From Paenarthrobacter ilicis (GTDB taxonomy: Bacteria; Actinomycetota; Actinomycetes; Actinomycetales; Micrococcaceae), in contig NZ_JAFBCD010000001.1 of NCBI RefSeq assembly GCF_016907545.1, forward strand, positions 1,488,001 to 1,552,000: DNA of 64,000 bases, read 5' to 3'. This document shows, one piece after another, positions 36,870 to 45,434 of this stretch; the stretch's first letter is position 1, and the number at the start of each line of letters is the position of its first letter. The notes under the pieces are model-generated. The model searched no databases, had not been told where the DNA came from, and saw only the letters and a list, made by a program, of their open reading frames with translations. A program made the position numbers and the translations under genes.

Positions 36870-37496
36870 ATGAGCGAAACCGGCGCTGCGCCGTCCGCTG
36901 CCCGCACCGCGCGCATGGAGCGCACCACCAGTGAATCTTCGGTCCTGGTGGAGATCAACCTGGATGGCACCGGTGTCTCCGACATCAGCACTTCGGTACC
37001 CTTCTACGACCATATGCTGACGGCATTGTGCAAGCACTCCTTGATCGACATGACTGTCAAGGCAACCGGCGACACCCACATTGACGCGCACCATACGGTG
37101 GAAGACGTCGCGATTACTTTCGGCGAAGTTCTCCGCACAGCATTGGGCAACAAGGCGGGTATCCGACGATTCGGCGAAGCGACGGTTCCGTTGGATGAAG
37201 CCCTCGCCCATGCTGTCGTGGATGTGTCCGGGCGGCCGTACCTGGTGCACGGCGGAGAGCCGGCCGGCCAGGAATACCACCTCATCGGAGGCCACTTCAC
37301 AGGTTCGCTGACGCGGCACGTCTTTGAGGCCATCACGCTGCACGCGGGCATCTGCCTGCACATGAACGTCTTGGCCGGCCGGGATCCGCACCACATTGTG
37401 GAAGCGCAGTTCAAGGCTTTCGCCCGTGCCCTGCGGGCTGCCGTCGAATCGGATCCCCGTGTGGAAGGCATTCCGTCCACCAAGGGTGCGCTGTGA
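36870..37496 (+). CDS. hisB: imidazoleglycerol-phosphate dehydratase
   Basis: Manganese-dependent dehydratase of histidine synthesis. The 208 residues contain the two metal-binding repeats, [11 protein letters not shown] and [16 protein letters not shown], as well as [13 protein letters not shown] 36870 follows AAGGAC; the in-frame sequence upstream overlaps hisC and is not conserved. The monofunctional form, lacking the phosphatase domain, is normal in actinobacteria. The stop overlaps the hisH GTG by 4 bases. Confidence 0.96.
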   Translation: MSETGAAPSAARTARMERTTSESSVLVEINLDGTGVSDISTSVPFYDHMLTALCKHSLIDMTVKATGDTHIDAHHTVEDVAITFGEVLRTALGNKAGIRRFGEATVPLDEALAHAVVDVSGRPYLVHGGEPAGQEYHLIGGHFTGSLTRHVFEAITLHAGICLHMNVLAGRDPHHIVEAQFKAFARALRAAVESDPRVEGIPSTKGAL

Positions 37497-38242
37497 GCGG
37501 CCAGATCCTCAAGGATGGAGCCATCACGGATGGTGCGGCGTTATTGAAGCCGGAGTCCCCGGAAGGCAAGCCGACTGTCACAGTGTTGGATTACGGTTCC
37601 GGAAACGTCCGCTCCGCCGTCCGTGCGTTGGAGCGCGCGGGTGCCCATGTGGTGCTGAGTTCCAAGCGTGAGGACGTGCTGAACGCCGACGGCCTGGTGG
37701 TTCCCGGTGTGGGCGCCTTCGAGACTGTCATGAAGGAACTCAAAGCCGTGGACGGCATCCGGATGATCGGACGCCGGGTAGCCGGCGGTCGCCCGGTGCT
37801 GGCCATCTGCGTAGGACTTCAGGTCCTCTTTGAAGCAGGCGTCGAACACGGCACGGAATCCGAGGGCATGGCCGAGTGGCCCGGCAAGGTAGAGCTGCTT
37901 CCGGCTCCCGTGGTTCCGCACATGGGCTGGAACACCGTGGACGTTGCGGAGGGTTCCATCCTTTTTGAGGGAGTCGAACAAGAGCGTTTCTACTTTGTTC
38001 ACTCCTACGGCGTGCAGGACTGGAATTTCGATGTGGTGCAGCCCCGCATGACTCCTCCGAAGGTTACGTGGTCCGAGCACGGTGCCCGCTTCATTGCCGC
38101 CGTCGAGAACGGTCCTCTGTGCGCCACGCAGTTCCACCCGGAGAAGTCCGGGGATGCCGGAGCCCGGCTGCTGCATAACTGGGTGGACAGCCTCCGGAAG
38201 CCCGGCTCCGCGACGCCGGTACCCGGGAGCGGTGCTGCCTGA
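37493..38242 (+). CDS. hisH: imidazole glycerol phosphate synthase glutaminase subunit HisH
   Basis: Glutamine amidotransferase that feeds ammonia to HisF. The 249 residues have an N-terminal extension of about 25 residues, then [17 protein letters not shown], the nucleophile Cys in [12 protein letters not shown] and the His/Glu pair in [10 protein letters not shown]. Its partner HisF is outside the window. The start GTG overlaps the hisB stop (GTGA), and the next small gene begins at the base after its stop. Confidence 0.95.
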   Translation: MSGQILKDGAITDGAALLKPESPEGKPTVTVLDYGSGNVRSAVRALERAGAHVVLSSKREDVLNADGLVVPGVGAFETVMKELKAVDGIRMIGRRVAGGRPVLAICVGLQVLFEAGVEHGTESEGMAEWPGKVELLPAPVVPHMGWNTVDVAEGSILFEGVEQERFYFVHSYGVQDWNFDVVQPRMTPPKVTWSEHGARFIAAVENGPLCATQFHPEKSGDAGARLLHNWVDSLRKPGSATPVPGSGAA

Positions 38243-38401
38243 ATGTGGTCTGTCATCCTCATGGGACTTGCCGGAATCCTGGTGGGCGGGGGAATCTCCT
38301 TCCACCAGCAAAAGAAGCCCCGCTGGGTTTCCATCTCTTTTTACGTGCTTGCAGGAATGTCCCTGCTGGCCGCCTACCTCCTGACGCTGCCAGGCAACTG
38401 A
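38243..38401 (+). CDS. small membrane protein between hisH and hisA
   Basis: A 52-residue frame starting with ATG immediately after the hisH stop (TGA-ATG). Two hydrophobic segments ([17 protein letters not shown], about 1-19, and [19 protein letters not shown], about 31-49) flank a basic loop with QQKKPRW. This is a clean two-helix hairpin topology. Abutment to hisH and coding-type third-position GC support a real gene. Function is unknown; it may be unrelated to histidine synthesis. Confidence 0.72.
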   Translation: MWSVILMGLAGILVGGGISFHQQKKPRWVSISFYVLAGMSLLAAYLLTLPGN

Positions 38402-38429
38402 CTGCGTCCCCTCGACTCCAAGGACCCAC

Positions 38430-39173
38430 ATGAGCAACCCTGACCAGTCCATCCTGGAACTTCTGCCGGCGGTAGACATTGTTGACGGCCAGGCCGTCCG
38501 TTTGCTGCAAGGCGAAGCGGGCTCGGAAACCAGTTACGGGACGCCGCTTGAGGCTGCCTTGAATTGGCAGGATGCCGGCGCCGAGTGGGTGCATATGGTT
38601 GACCTTGACGCAGCTTTCGGCCGCGGAAACAATGCGGAGCTCATCTCCGAGGTGGTATCGCAGCTGAACGTCAAGGTGGAACTGTCCGGTGGCCTGCGGG
38701 ATGACGAGTCCCTGGAGCGCGCCCTGGAGTTGGGTGTCGCCCGGGTGAACCTGGGTACTGCTGCGCTGGAGAACCCCGAGTGGACCAAGCGGGCGATCGA
38801 CCGCTTTGGCGACAAGATCGCCGTCGGCCTCGATGTCAGGGGCACTACCCTTGCCGGCCGCGGATGGACCAAAGAGGGTGGCGATCTGTGGGATGTTCTC
38901 TCCCGGTTGGAAGACGCCGGTTGCTCCCGTTACGTGGTCACTGACGTGACCAAGGACGGAACTCTTCAGGGCCCCAACGTGGAACTCCTGCGCCAGATGG
39001 TGGAAAAGACGGGTAAGCCCGTTGTGGCGTCCGGCGGAATTTCCAGCTTGGAGGACCTCCGTGTCCTCCGGGAGCTTGTGCCGCTGGGCGTTGAAGGAGC
39101 CATTGTTGGCAAGGCGCTGTACGCAGGTGCCTTCACGCTTCCCGAAGCGTTGGACGTCGCCGGTCGCCGCTGA
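38430..39173 (+). CDS. priA: PriA: bifunctional HisA/TrpF isomerase
   Basis: Beta-alpha barrel isomerase. In actinobacteria one enzyme (PriA) usually serves histidine (ProFAR isomerase) and tryptophan (PRA isomerase). The 247 residues have the catalytic Asp in [38 protein letters not shown] and the second Asp in [15 protein letters not shown]. Dual function is inferred from lineage and the [10 protein letters not shown] loop. The stop overlaps the SseB start (TGATG). Confidence 0.92.
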   Translation: MSNPDQSILELLPAVDIVDGQAVRLLQGEAGSETSYGTPLEAALNWQDAGAEWVHMVDLDAAFGRGNNAELISEVVSQLNVKVELSGGLRDDESLERALELGVARVNLGTAALENPEWTKRAIDRFGDKIAVGLDVRGTTLAGRGWTKEGGDLWDVLSRLEDAGCSRYVVTDVTKDGTLQGPNVELLRQMVEKTGKPVVASGGISSLEDLRVLRELVPLGVEGAIVGKALYAGAFTLPEALDVAGRR

Positions 39174-40060
39174 TGGGTGAGGACCAAGCCCACCGGCGTG
39201 AATTGCCCGGACACATAGCCGCAGCATTGGCCGGCGCCGGTGGAGCAGCTGACTCTGCCGGCCAGCCGTGGGCCGGTCGCAGCCTGACTGGCGATGACGC
39301 CAAAATCCACAATTTTGAGGACGACGACGGCACTGCGGATGCAGGCTACCTCGCCGCGATCGCTGCCTTGCAGGCCGGGACAGGCTCGGAGGCCGAAGTT
39401 GTTGCTTCGCTGGCCACGGCCCGGGTTTTCGTGCCCGTAGTAGCCCAACTGGCTGAGGAAGCGGAGGGTGCGCACGGCCTGCACGCCGACAAGCAGGCGG
39501 ATATGGCGCTTGTCACCCTGAAGGCCCCCGACGGACGTACGGCGATGCCAGTGTTCACGTCAGCGGCCACGCTGGAGGCATGGCACAGCGGGGCCCGTCC
39601 GGTTGCTGTATATGCGGCGCGTGCTGCCCTCTCGGCAGTGTCCGAGGATGCGCAGCTGCTGGTGCTGGATCCGGGTTCGGCCTTCACCTTTGTGGTCAGA
39701 CGGCCTGCCATGTGGGCGCTGGCCCAGCAGCAGGACTGGACGCCGTCTTACCTGAATGATCAACTGGAGTCTGATCTCGCAGGCGCGGCCCGGGAGTTCC
39801 CGGCTGTCCGTGCTGTGGAAACCCGTCCGGGAGCCGGTGTCAGGTCGCTGACGGCGGACGGTCGAAGTGTTTCCGGTGGTGGCCCTGGCCCTGAACTGCA
39901 GGTGGTGCTCCACCTGGAAGATGGGCTTGATGCGGCTGGTGTGCAGTCCCTGGTGGGTAGTTTGCACCAGGCGTGGGCGCAACTGGAGTCATTCGCCGAA
40001 AGCGTCGACTCTGTCGAGATTAAATTGCAACGTGCGGCACAGGGACCTGGCCGGCACTGA
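39173..40060 (+). CDS. SseB-family protein
   Basis: A 295-residue protein with the SseB N-terminal domain (about 70-185; MPVFTSAATLEAWHSGARPV is characteristic) and an SseB C-terminal-like part. No catalytic motif is visible and it is predicted cytoplasmic. The start overlaps the hisA/priA stop by one base, so it is the last gene of the his operon. Association of SseB proteins with hisA is common in Arthrobacter-like genomes. Function unknown. Confidence 0.82.
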   Translation: MGEDQAHRRELPGHIAAALAGAGGAADSAGQPWAGRSLTGDDAKIHNFEDDDGTADAGYLAAIAALQAGTGSEAEVVASLATARVFVPVVAQLAEEAEGAHGLHADKQADMALVTLKAPDGRTAMPVFTSAATLEAWHSGARPVAVYAARAALSAVSEDAQLLVLDPGSAFTFVVRRPAMWALAQQQDWTPSYLNDQLESDLAGAAREFPAVRAVETRPGAGVRSLTADGRSVSGGGPGPELQVVLHLEDGLDAAGVQSLVGSLHQAWAQLESFAESVDSVEIKLQRAAQGPGRH

Positions 40061-40113
40061 CGGCGGTACCGGTTTCCCCGGGGCTGCCCTGGGGAAACAA
40101 GAGGATTCAGCAC

Positions 40114-41418
40114 GTGAATTTTGCTCTCTACAAGGAGATGCTGTCCATCCGTCCGGTGCGGCGGTTGTTGGTGGTGGGCATGATCGCCCGTATCCCGCAC
40201 TCAGCCGCAGGCGTTCTCCTCACCCTGCACATCGTGCTGACGTTGGGACAGGGCTACGCTGCGGCAGGCGCAGCAGCGGCCGTCATGACCATCGGCATCG
40301 CTGTGGGAGCTCCTTGGCGCGGGCGGCGGGTAGACACCGTCGGCCTGCGCAAGGCACTCATTCCCTCAGTGGTCTCCGAGACCGTCATCTGGTCGATTGT
40401 TCCCCACGTCTCTTACGAGTGGCTGCTTCCCTTGGTCTTTGTGGGCGGTTTGTTCACCTTGCCCATCTTCAGTGTTGTGCGGCAATCCTTGGGTGTCATG
40501 GTGGACGGGGACCAGCGGCGCTCCGCGTATGCGCTGGACTCGATTGCCACTGAGTTGGTATTCATGATCGGTCCGGCGGTGGGGGCCATCGTTGCCACCA
40601 GTGGCTGGTCTGCCTTGGGGCTGACGGCAGTGGGCATATCCGTTTCAGTCGCGGGCCTGTTCCTGATGTGGTTCAACCCTCCCACGCGCAGTGAAGCTCC
40701 GGACAGCCCCCGGGAATCCGCCGAGCGGGCTGCCGACGACCTCGCCGCAGCAGAGTCCGCCATGGTCGCTTCAGCGCCCGCCCATGTCCAGGAAGCCGCT
40801 TCGGAAATGGCGCCGTCTGCGTCCGGGGCCAACGGCTTCCGGAACCGGGTGAGCCGCAACTTCAGCTGGTTCACCGTATCCGTTGCATCGTTGTTCACGG
40901 TGGCTGCCGGCTCCGGGATGGTCCTGAGCGGTTCGGATGTGAGCATCGTCGGGTTGCTCGAACGGGGCGGTCACCAGAACCAGATCGGCATTGTGTTCTT
41001 CTTCTGGTGCGCAGCCTCAGTGGTGGGTGGGCTTATTTACGGGTCAATGAAACGCACCATCTCTCCCAGGCTTTTGCTGTTGGGAATGGCTGCGTTGACC
41101 ATACCCATGGGTTTCGCGCAGGATACGTGGACGCTGGCATTCCTCTCGTTGCTTCCCGGCTTGCTGTGCGCCCCTGTGCTGTCGGCGTCCTCGGAGATGG
41201 TGGCCGATCTTGTCAGTGAAGAGCGGCGTGGAGAAGCCATGGGTTGGTATGGCTCTGCCCTCACCGCGGGTGTTGCGCTGGGGGCGCCCCTTGCCGGCGT
41301 CTTCATTGACAACGTGGGTCCTTCGGCCGGCTTCGCTGCAATCGGGATGGCAGGTGTGGCTCTGTGTGGCGCTGGATTGGTTCTGGCCTCCTTCCGACGC
41401 CGGGCGGCGCGCGTCTGA
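40114..41418 (+). CDS. major facilitator superfamily transporter
   Basis: A 434-residue integral membrane protein with about twelve hydrophobic helices split by a charged, Ala-rich central loop (about 195-240; RESAERAADDLAAAESAM). The A-motif-like loop is GAPWRGRRVDTVGLRKAL. The GTG start follows AAGAGGA. The substrate is unknown; the fold suggests a drug or small-molecule exporter. A perfect 18-bp terminator follows. Confidence 0.85.
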   Translation: MNFALYKEMLSIRPVRRLLVVGMIARIPHSAAGVLLTLHIVLTLGQGYAAAGAAAAVMTIGIAVGAPWRGRRVDTVGLRKALIPSVVSETVIWSIVPHVSYEWLLPLVFVGGLFTLPIFSVVRQSLGVMVDGDQRRSAYALDSIATELVFMIGPAVGAIVATSGWSALGLTAVGISVSVAGLFLMWFNPPTRSEAPDSPRESAERAADDLAAAESAMVASAPAHVQEAASEMAPSASGANGFRNRVSRNFSWFTVSVASLFTVAAGSGMVLSGSDVSIVGLLERGGHQNQIGIVFFFWCAASVVGGLIYGSMKRTISPRLLLLGMAALTIPMGFAQDTWTLAFLSLLPGLLCAPVLSASSEMVADLVSEERRGEAMGWYGSALTAGVALGAPLAGVFIDNVGPSAGFAAIGMAGVALCGAGLVLASFRRRAARV

Positions 41419-41448
41419 CCAGCCAGGCCGCACAGTCCGCACCTTCTT

Positions 41449-41498
41449 AAACGCCGACGGCGGGACACCCCTTAAAGGTGGTCCCGCCGTCGGCGTTT
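41449..41498. terminator. bidirectional terminator, 18-bp perfect stem
   Basis: Positions 41449-41466 pair perfectly with 41481-41498. The arms begin AAA and end TTT, so both strands have a short U-run. It separates the MFS gene from the convergent DUF1844 gene. Confidence 0.92.
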
Positions 41499-41514
41499 GC
41501 TATGTCAGAGGCAG

Positions 41515-41913
41515 TCAGTTCACGGGTCCGGTGAACTTTTCCCCCGGGCCCTTGCCCGGTGCGTCGGGGATGAGCGACGCTTCGCGGAAGGCGAGCTGCA
41601 GGGAACGCAGGCCGTCACGCAACGGTCCTGCGTGCTGGGAGCCGATTTCCGGTGCTGCCGCGGATACCAGGCCTGCAAGGGCGGTGATCAGCTTGCGGGC
41701 TTCGTCCAGATCCTTGAGGTCCTCGGCATTGGGGTCATCAGCGAGGCCAACTTTCACGGCGGCGGCACTCATGAGGTGCACGGCACCCGTGGTGATGACC
41801 TCCACTGCCGGAACTTCGGCGATGTCGCGGATTTGTTGGGATACCCCTGCGTCCTGGCCCGGAGCTGCATCTCCGTCGAAGGAGTTACGGGAATTGCTGT
41901 CTTCAGTGCTCAT
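41515..41913 (-). CDS. DUF1844 family protein
   Basis: A 132-residue protein of the DUF1844 family, recognised by DIAEVPAVEVITTGAVHLMSAAAVKVGL and DLDEARKLITALAGLV (pieces: DIAEVPAVEVITTG, HLMSAAAVKVGL, DLDEARKLITALAGLV). Function is unknown. The gene commonly lies beside infC in actinobacteria, as here. ATG 41913 (MSTEDSNS) is preferred; a start at 41955 would add 14 unconserved residues. Confidence 0.83.
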   Translation of the reverse strand: MSTEDSNSRNSFDGDAAPGQDAGVSQQIRDIAEVPAVEVITTGAVHLMSAAAVKVGLADDPNAEDLKDLDEARKLITALAGLVSAAAPEIGSQHAGPLRDGLRSLQLAFREASLIPDAPGKGPGEKFTGPVN

Positions 41914-42036
41914 ACTGGTAAGCTTGTCACAGACCGACTGGAAGTCGTTATTCACGAAATGTCTTGAATCACCTCATACGGTGGCCCAAGGTAGTCGTCC
42001 CGCCGTCCGCAATGTGCGCTTGGCGGGTTCTTTCTG

Positions 42037-42287
42037 TAGTATTGACTTTCAGTTTGCAAGCGGAGTTCTCTCCCACCCGCGTCAGCCGTTTCCCTTCGGG
42101 AACAAGATCCCCTCGGGGACAAGAGGTTGCCGGGTATCTGGTCGGACACGCCGGAGGCTTATTGCCCCTGGGAGTGTGCGCTACCCCTCGAGGGGGCGCT
42201 CCCGATCTTCGAGGCCTTCGATTGCACCAGCAATTGGGGGCCTTCTCTATTTGCCGGTGACATCACCACAACAACAGGAGCTTTAAC
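42037..42287 (+). promoter_or_regulatory. infC promoter and structured leader
   Basis: A TAGTAT box at 42037-42042 would start a leader of about 240 bases. It contains hairpins near 42088-42122 (two small TTCG/TCGG loops), a long bulged hairpin at 42170-42203 with a CCCC-TCGA-GGGG tip, and a small ATTGC/GCAAT hairpin near 42220-42234. AGGAG at 42276-42280 precedes the ATT start by 7 bases. The folding suggests translational or attenuation control of the infC-rpmI-rplT operon. No known leader class was matched. Confidence 0.5.
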
Positions 42288-43376
42288 ATTAGCGAGCCAA
42301 GAATCAATGAGCGTATCCGCGTCCCCGAGGTGCGGTTGGTCGGCCCTGCCGGCGAACAGGTAGGAATTGTCCGCATCGAGGACGCACTGCGTCTTGCTGC
42401 CGAATCCGATCTCGATCTCGTTGAAGTTGCGCCGCAGGCCAAGCCCCCTGTTTGCAAGCTGATGGACTTCGGCAAGTACAAGTACGAGGCTGCCGTGAAG
42501 GCGCGCGAAGCCCGCAAGAACCAGACCAACACGGTTCTCAAGGAAATCCGCTTCCGCCTCAAGATCGACAAGCACGACTACGAGACCAAGCGTGGACACG
42601 CGCTTCGCTTCCTCGGCGCCGGTGACAAGGTCAAGGCCATGATCCAGTTCCGCGGCCGCGAGCAGCAGCGCCCCGAAATGGGTATCCGCCTTCTGCAGCG
42701 TTTTGCAGAGGACGTAGCTGAGGTGGGCGTTATCGAGTCCAGCCCCCGCATCGATGGCCGCAACATGGTCATGGTGATCGGTCCGCTGAAGAACAAGGCA
42801 GAAGCCAAGGCTGAAGCCCGCCGTGCAACACAGCGCGCAGAAGCCAAGGCGCAGAATGAAGCCAAGGCCGCCACGCGGGTGGACACCACAGGGGAGCAGG
42901 CCCCGCTGACGCAGAGCCTCGCGGACCTTCTCCCTGAGGGTTTCCAGGTCAGTGAAGCAACGGAGCAGCAGGAATCGGCCGAAGCGCCCGTGGCTGAAGA
43001 ATCCGCAGTCCAGGAGGCTCCTGCAGTTGAGGAGACCCCGGCAGCGGAGGAAGTCCCGGCCGTTGAGGAAGCTCCCGCAGCTGAGGAAGCTCCGGCTCCC
43101 GTCGCCAAGGAAGAGCCTGCTGCAAAGAAGGCTCCCGAAGCGAAGGCTGCGCCTGTAGCCGCTGCCCCGGCGAAGGCTGCTCCCGCAAAGGCTGCACCGG
43201 CCGCAAAGGCGGCTCCCGCTCCTGCGGCTCCCAAGCCGGTTGTTCCGGCGGCCGCTCCCAAACCTGCAGTTCCCGCGGCTCCCAAGCCGGTAGCAAAGCC
43301 TGCAGCACCCAAGCCTGCTGCCCGGCCCGCTGCCCCCAAGGCCGCTCCCAAGCCTGCAGCACGCAAGACCAACTAG
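42288..43376 (+). CDS. infC: translation initiation factor IF-3 (ATT start, long C-terminal extension)
   Basis: Binds the 30S subunit and polices start-codon choice. The conserved N terminus [19 protein letters not shown] begins at an ATT codon with AGGAG 7 bases upstream; the first conventional start (GTG 42330) would delete 14 conserved residues. The core (about 1-171) has the N domain, the Lys/Arg linker and the C domain. Residues about 172-362 are an Ala/Pro/Lys/Glu-rich low-complexity tail roughly as long as the core. Non-AUG starts allow IF-3 autoregulation in E. coli. Confidence 0.94.
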   Translation: MSEPRINERIRVPEVRLVGPAGEQVGIVRIEDALRLAAESDLDLVEVAPQAKPPVCKLMDFGKYKYEAAVKAREARKNQTNTVLKEIRFRLKIDKHDYETKRGHALRFLGAGDKVKAMIQFRGREQQRPEMGIRLLQRFAEDVAEVGVIESSPRIDGRNMVMVIGPLKNKAEAKAEARRATQRAEAKAQNEAKAATRVDTTGEQAPLTQSLADLLPEGFQVSEATEQQESAEAPVAEESAVQEAPAVEETPAAEEVPAVEEAPAAEEAPAPVAKEEPAAKKAPEAKAAPVAAAPAKAAPAKAAPAAKAAPAPAAPKPVVPAAAPKPAVPAAPKPVAKPAAPKPAARPAAPKAAPKPAARKTN

Positions 43377-43493
43377 TTCAACGCCGCGGAGGCTCCGCCT
43401 CCACCGGCAAGCAACCAGCACGCCGGTCCTCACAGGCCGGCTGCACGAAAGAATCGCGGACTCGTCCGTGGATACGTAAGGAGATCGGTTCCC

Positions 43494-43688
43494 ATGCCGA
43501 AGATGAAGACCCACAGCGGTGCTAAGAAGCGCTTCAAGCTGACCGGTACCGGCAAGCTGAAGCGTCAGCAGGCCAACCGCCGTCACTACCTGGAGCACAA
43601 GTCCTCCACGCTGACCCGTCGCCTCGCCGGCGACAAGATCGTCTTCAAGGGCGATGCCAAGGTCATCAAGAAGATGCTCGGCGTCTAA
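43494..43688 (+). CDS. rpmI: 50S ribosomal protein L35
   Basis: A 64-residue ribosomal protein of the large subunit. The sequence [20 protein letters not shown] and the C-terminal KKMLGV are diagnostic, and the length is standard. AAGGAG precedes the ATG by about 9 bases. Part of the infC-rpmI-rplT operon, with a 117-base spacer from infC containing small GC-rich inverted repeats. Confidence 0.97.
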   Translation: MPKMKTHSGAKKRFKLTGTGKLKRQQANRRHYLEHKSSTLTRRLAGDKIVFKGDAKVIKKMLGV

Positions 43689-43807
43689 GTTCCAAGTTCT
43701 GTGGTTTCTGCCATCCGGCAGTTACCGACTACACCACAAGCCTTCTCAGGCCGGCCGTTTCATCGGCAGTAGCAGCTTGGGATAAAGATTTCTGAAGGAG
43801 TACGCAC

Positions 43808-44479
43808 GTGGCACGTGTGAAGCGGGCGGTAAACGCCCACAAGAAGCGCAGGGTTGTCCTCGAACGCGCAAAGGGTTACCGCGGTCAGCGTTCGCGCCTT
43901 TACCGTAAGGCCAAAGAGCAGCTGCTGCACTCGTTTGTGTACAGCTACGGCGACCGCCGCAAGAAGAAGGGCGATTTCCGTCGCCTCTGGATCCAGCGCA
44001 TCAACGCTGCATCCCGCGCGAACGGCCTCACCTACAACCGTTTGATCCAGGGCCTGAAGGCCGCTGAGGTTGAGGTTGACCGCCGTATGCTCGCCGAACT
44101 CGCCGTCTCCGATGCCAACGCTTTCGCCGCTCTGGTGAACGTTGCCAAGGGCGCACTGCCGGCTGACACCTCCGCTCCGGCCAAGGCTGAAGCTGCTCCG
44201 AAGGCTGCCAAGGTTGCTCCCGCCGCCGCGACTGCCACGGCTGTCAAGGCTGCCGTTTCCGAGAAGCCCGCCATCGATGGCGCTGTTGTTGCCGATGGCG
44301 ACGAAGCACCCGAGGGCCACGCCATCAAGGGCAACGCCGAGTCCAAGAAGTACCACGTTCCGGGTTCCACCTGGTACAACACCACCGCTGCCGAGTACTG
44401 GTTCGCCACAGTCGAGGCCGCAAAGGCGGCCGGCTTTGAGCCGGCAGGCGGCGAAGCCCGCCAGCAGATCAAGAACTAG
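43808..44479 (+). CDS. rplT: 50S ribosomal protein L20 with C-terminal extension domain
   Basis: The first 118 or so residues are ordinary L20 ([15 protein letters not shown] start, [23 protein letters not shown]). The protein continues to 223 residues: an Ala/Lys linker (about 122-155), then a small conserved-looking domain (about 158-217; [19 protein letters not shown], then [22 protein letters not shown]). This resembles a module found at the C termini of some actinobacterial ribosomal proteins (I recall it as the 'sunset' domain; unverified). GTG start with AAGGAG 7 bases upstream. Confidence 0.93.
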   Translation: MARVKRAVNAHKKRRVVLERAKGYRGQRSRLYRKAKEQLLHSFVYSYGDRRKKKGDFRRLWIQRINAASRANGLTYNRLIQGLKAAEVEVDRRMLAELAVSDANAFAALVNVAKGALPADTSAPAKAEAAPKAAKVAPAAATATAVKAAVSEKPAIDGAVVADGDEAPEGHAIKGNAESKKYHVPGSTWYNTTAAEYWFATVEAAKAAGFEPAGGEARQQIKN

Positions 44480-44492
44480 TCGCAACAGCCAC

Positions 44493-44504
44493 TAAAGTTC
44501 TTAT
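44493..44504 (+). promoter_or_regulatory. promoter -10 box of the rRNA methyltransferase gene
   Basis: TAAAGT at 44493-44498 lies 6 bases before the ATG at 44505, so the gene can be transcribed as a leaderless message apart from the rplT operon. Confidence 0.55.
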
Positions 44505-45428
44505 ATGAACGAAACCGGGCGCCCGCAAGACTTGACGATGACCAACCCCCGAGCTGATCGGGTGAGGGATGTTGCCAAGCTTGCCGGGCGCCCGGCCCGT
44601 TTAAAGCGTGAACGGTTCTTGGCGGAGGGTCCGCAGGCCGTGCGCGAGGCTTTGACTCTCCATCGTGAGCGGACAGCGGCCGGCTGGCCCGCCGTCGTGC
44701 ATGAGGTCTATGCCAGTGAGGCGTGCCTGGACCGCCTTCCTGAACTTGCCGACCTCGCCGTAGGGACCCAGCTCAGGATCGCCACCGACGAAGTGTTGGC
44801 CGCCATGGCGGACACGGTGAATCCCCAGGGGATTGTTGCCGTGTGCAGTTTTGTGGATGTCACTTTGGAGTCAGTGCTCGACGCCGGTCCCCGGCTCATT
44901 GCTGTGATGTGCCAAGTCAGGGATCCCGGGAACGCCGGAACGGTCCTGCGCGCCGCAGATGCAGCAGGAGCGGATGCCGTAGTCCTGACCGGTTCCAGCG
45001 TGGATATCTACAATCCGAAAGCGGTCCGCTCCACCGCAGGGTCACTCTTCCACTTGCCTGTAGTGCTGGGCGCCGAGGTGGAGGATCTGGTGTCCCGCTG
45101 CAAAGAGCTGGGTATTGGAGTCCTGGCCGCTGACGGTTACGGCACGCTGAATCTCGATAAGCTCCAGGACGAAAACGCTGCGCGCAGGGTGGGCGGCGCG
45201 TCAGTGACCTCCGAGTACGCCTTGGAAGCACCTACAGCGTGGCTTTTTGGCAATGAGGCGCAGGGATTATCGGATGCTGAGCTGTCCCTTGCAGACCACA
45301 GGGTGGCAGTGCCGGTTTATGGTTCAGCCGAAAGCCTCAACCTGGGAACAGCGGCCACGGTGTGCCTCTATGCCAGCGCACGTTCCCAGCAGTATTCAAG
45401 CACAACTCTTTCAAATCCAACGAGGTGA
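44505..45428 (+). CDS. TrmH/SpoU-family RNA 2'-O-methyltransferase
   Basis: A 307-residue SPOUT methyltransferase. An N-terminal substrate-binding domain (KLAGRPARLKRERFLAEGP) precedes the knotted catalytic domain with motif 1 VRDPGNAGTVLRAADAAGAD, motif 2 WLFGNEAQGLSD and motif 3 AESLNLGTAATVCLY. The position between rplT and pheS is conserved in actinobacteria and similar proteins modify 23S rRNA or tRNA. The exact target is unknown. The start at ATG 44505 is supported by the -10 box; ATG 44535 is a possible alternative. Confidence 0.9.
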   Translation: MNETGRPQDLTMTNPRADRVRDVAKLAGRPARLKRERFLAEGPQAVREALTLHRERTAAGWPAVVHEVYASEACLDRLPELADLAVGTQLRIATDEVLAAMADTVNPQGIVAVCSFVDVTLESVLDAGPRLIAVMCQVRDPGNAGTVLRAADAAGADAVVLTGSSVDIYNPKAVRSTAGSLFHLPVVLGAEVEDLVSRCKELGIGVLAADGYGTLNLDKLQDENAARRVGGASVTSEYALEAPTAWLFGNEAQGLSDAELSLADHRVAVPVYGSAESLNLGTAATVCLYASARSQQYSSTTLSNPTR

Positions 45429-45434
45429 CCTGTC

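Noticed and set aside
42159..43598. 479-codon frame antisense to infC with Leu/Gly/Arg/Cys repeats
   Set aside because: The repetitiveness is the reverse complement of the Ala/Pro/Lys tail of IF-3.
43689..43807. L20-binding leader between rpmI and rplT
   Set aside because: Only a short GTGGT/ACCAC pairing is visible; not enough structure to claim an L20 site.
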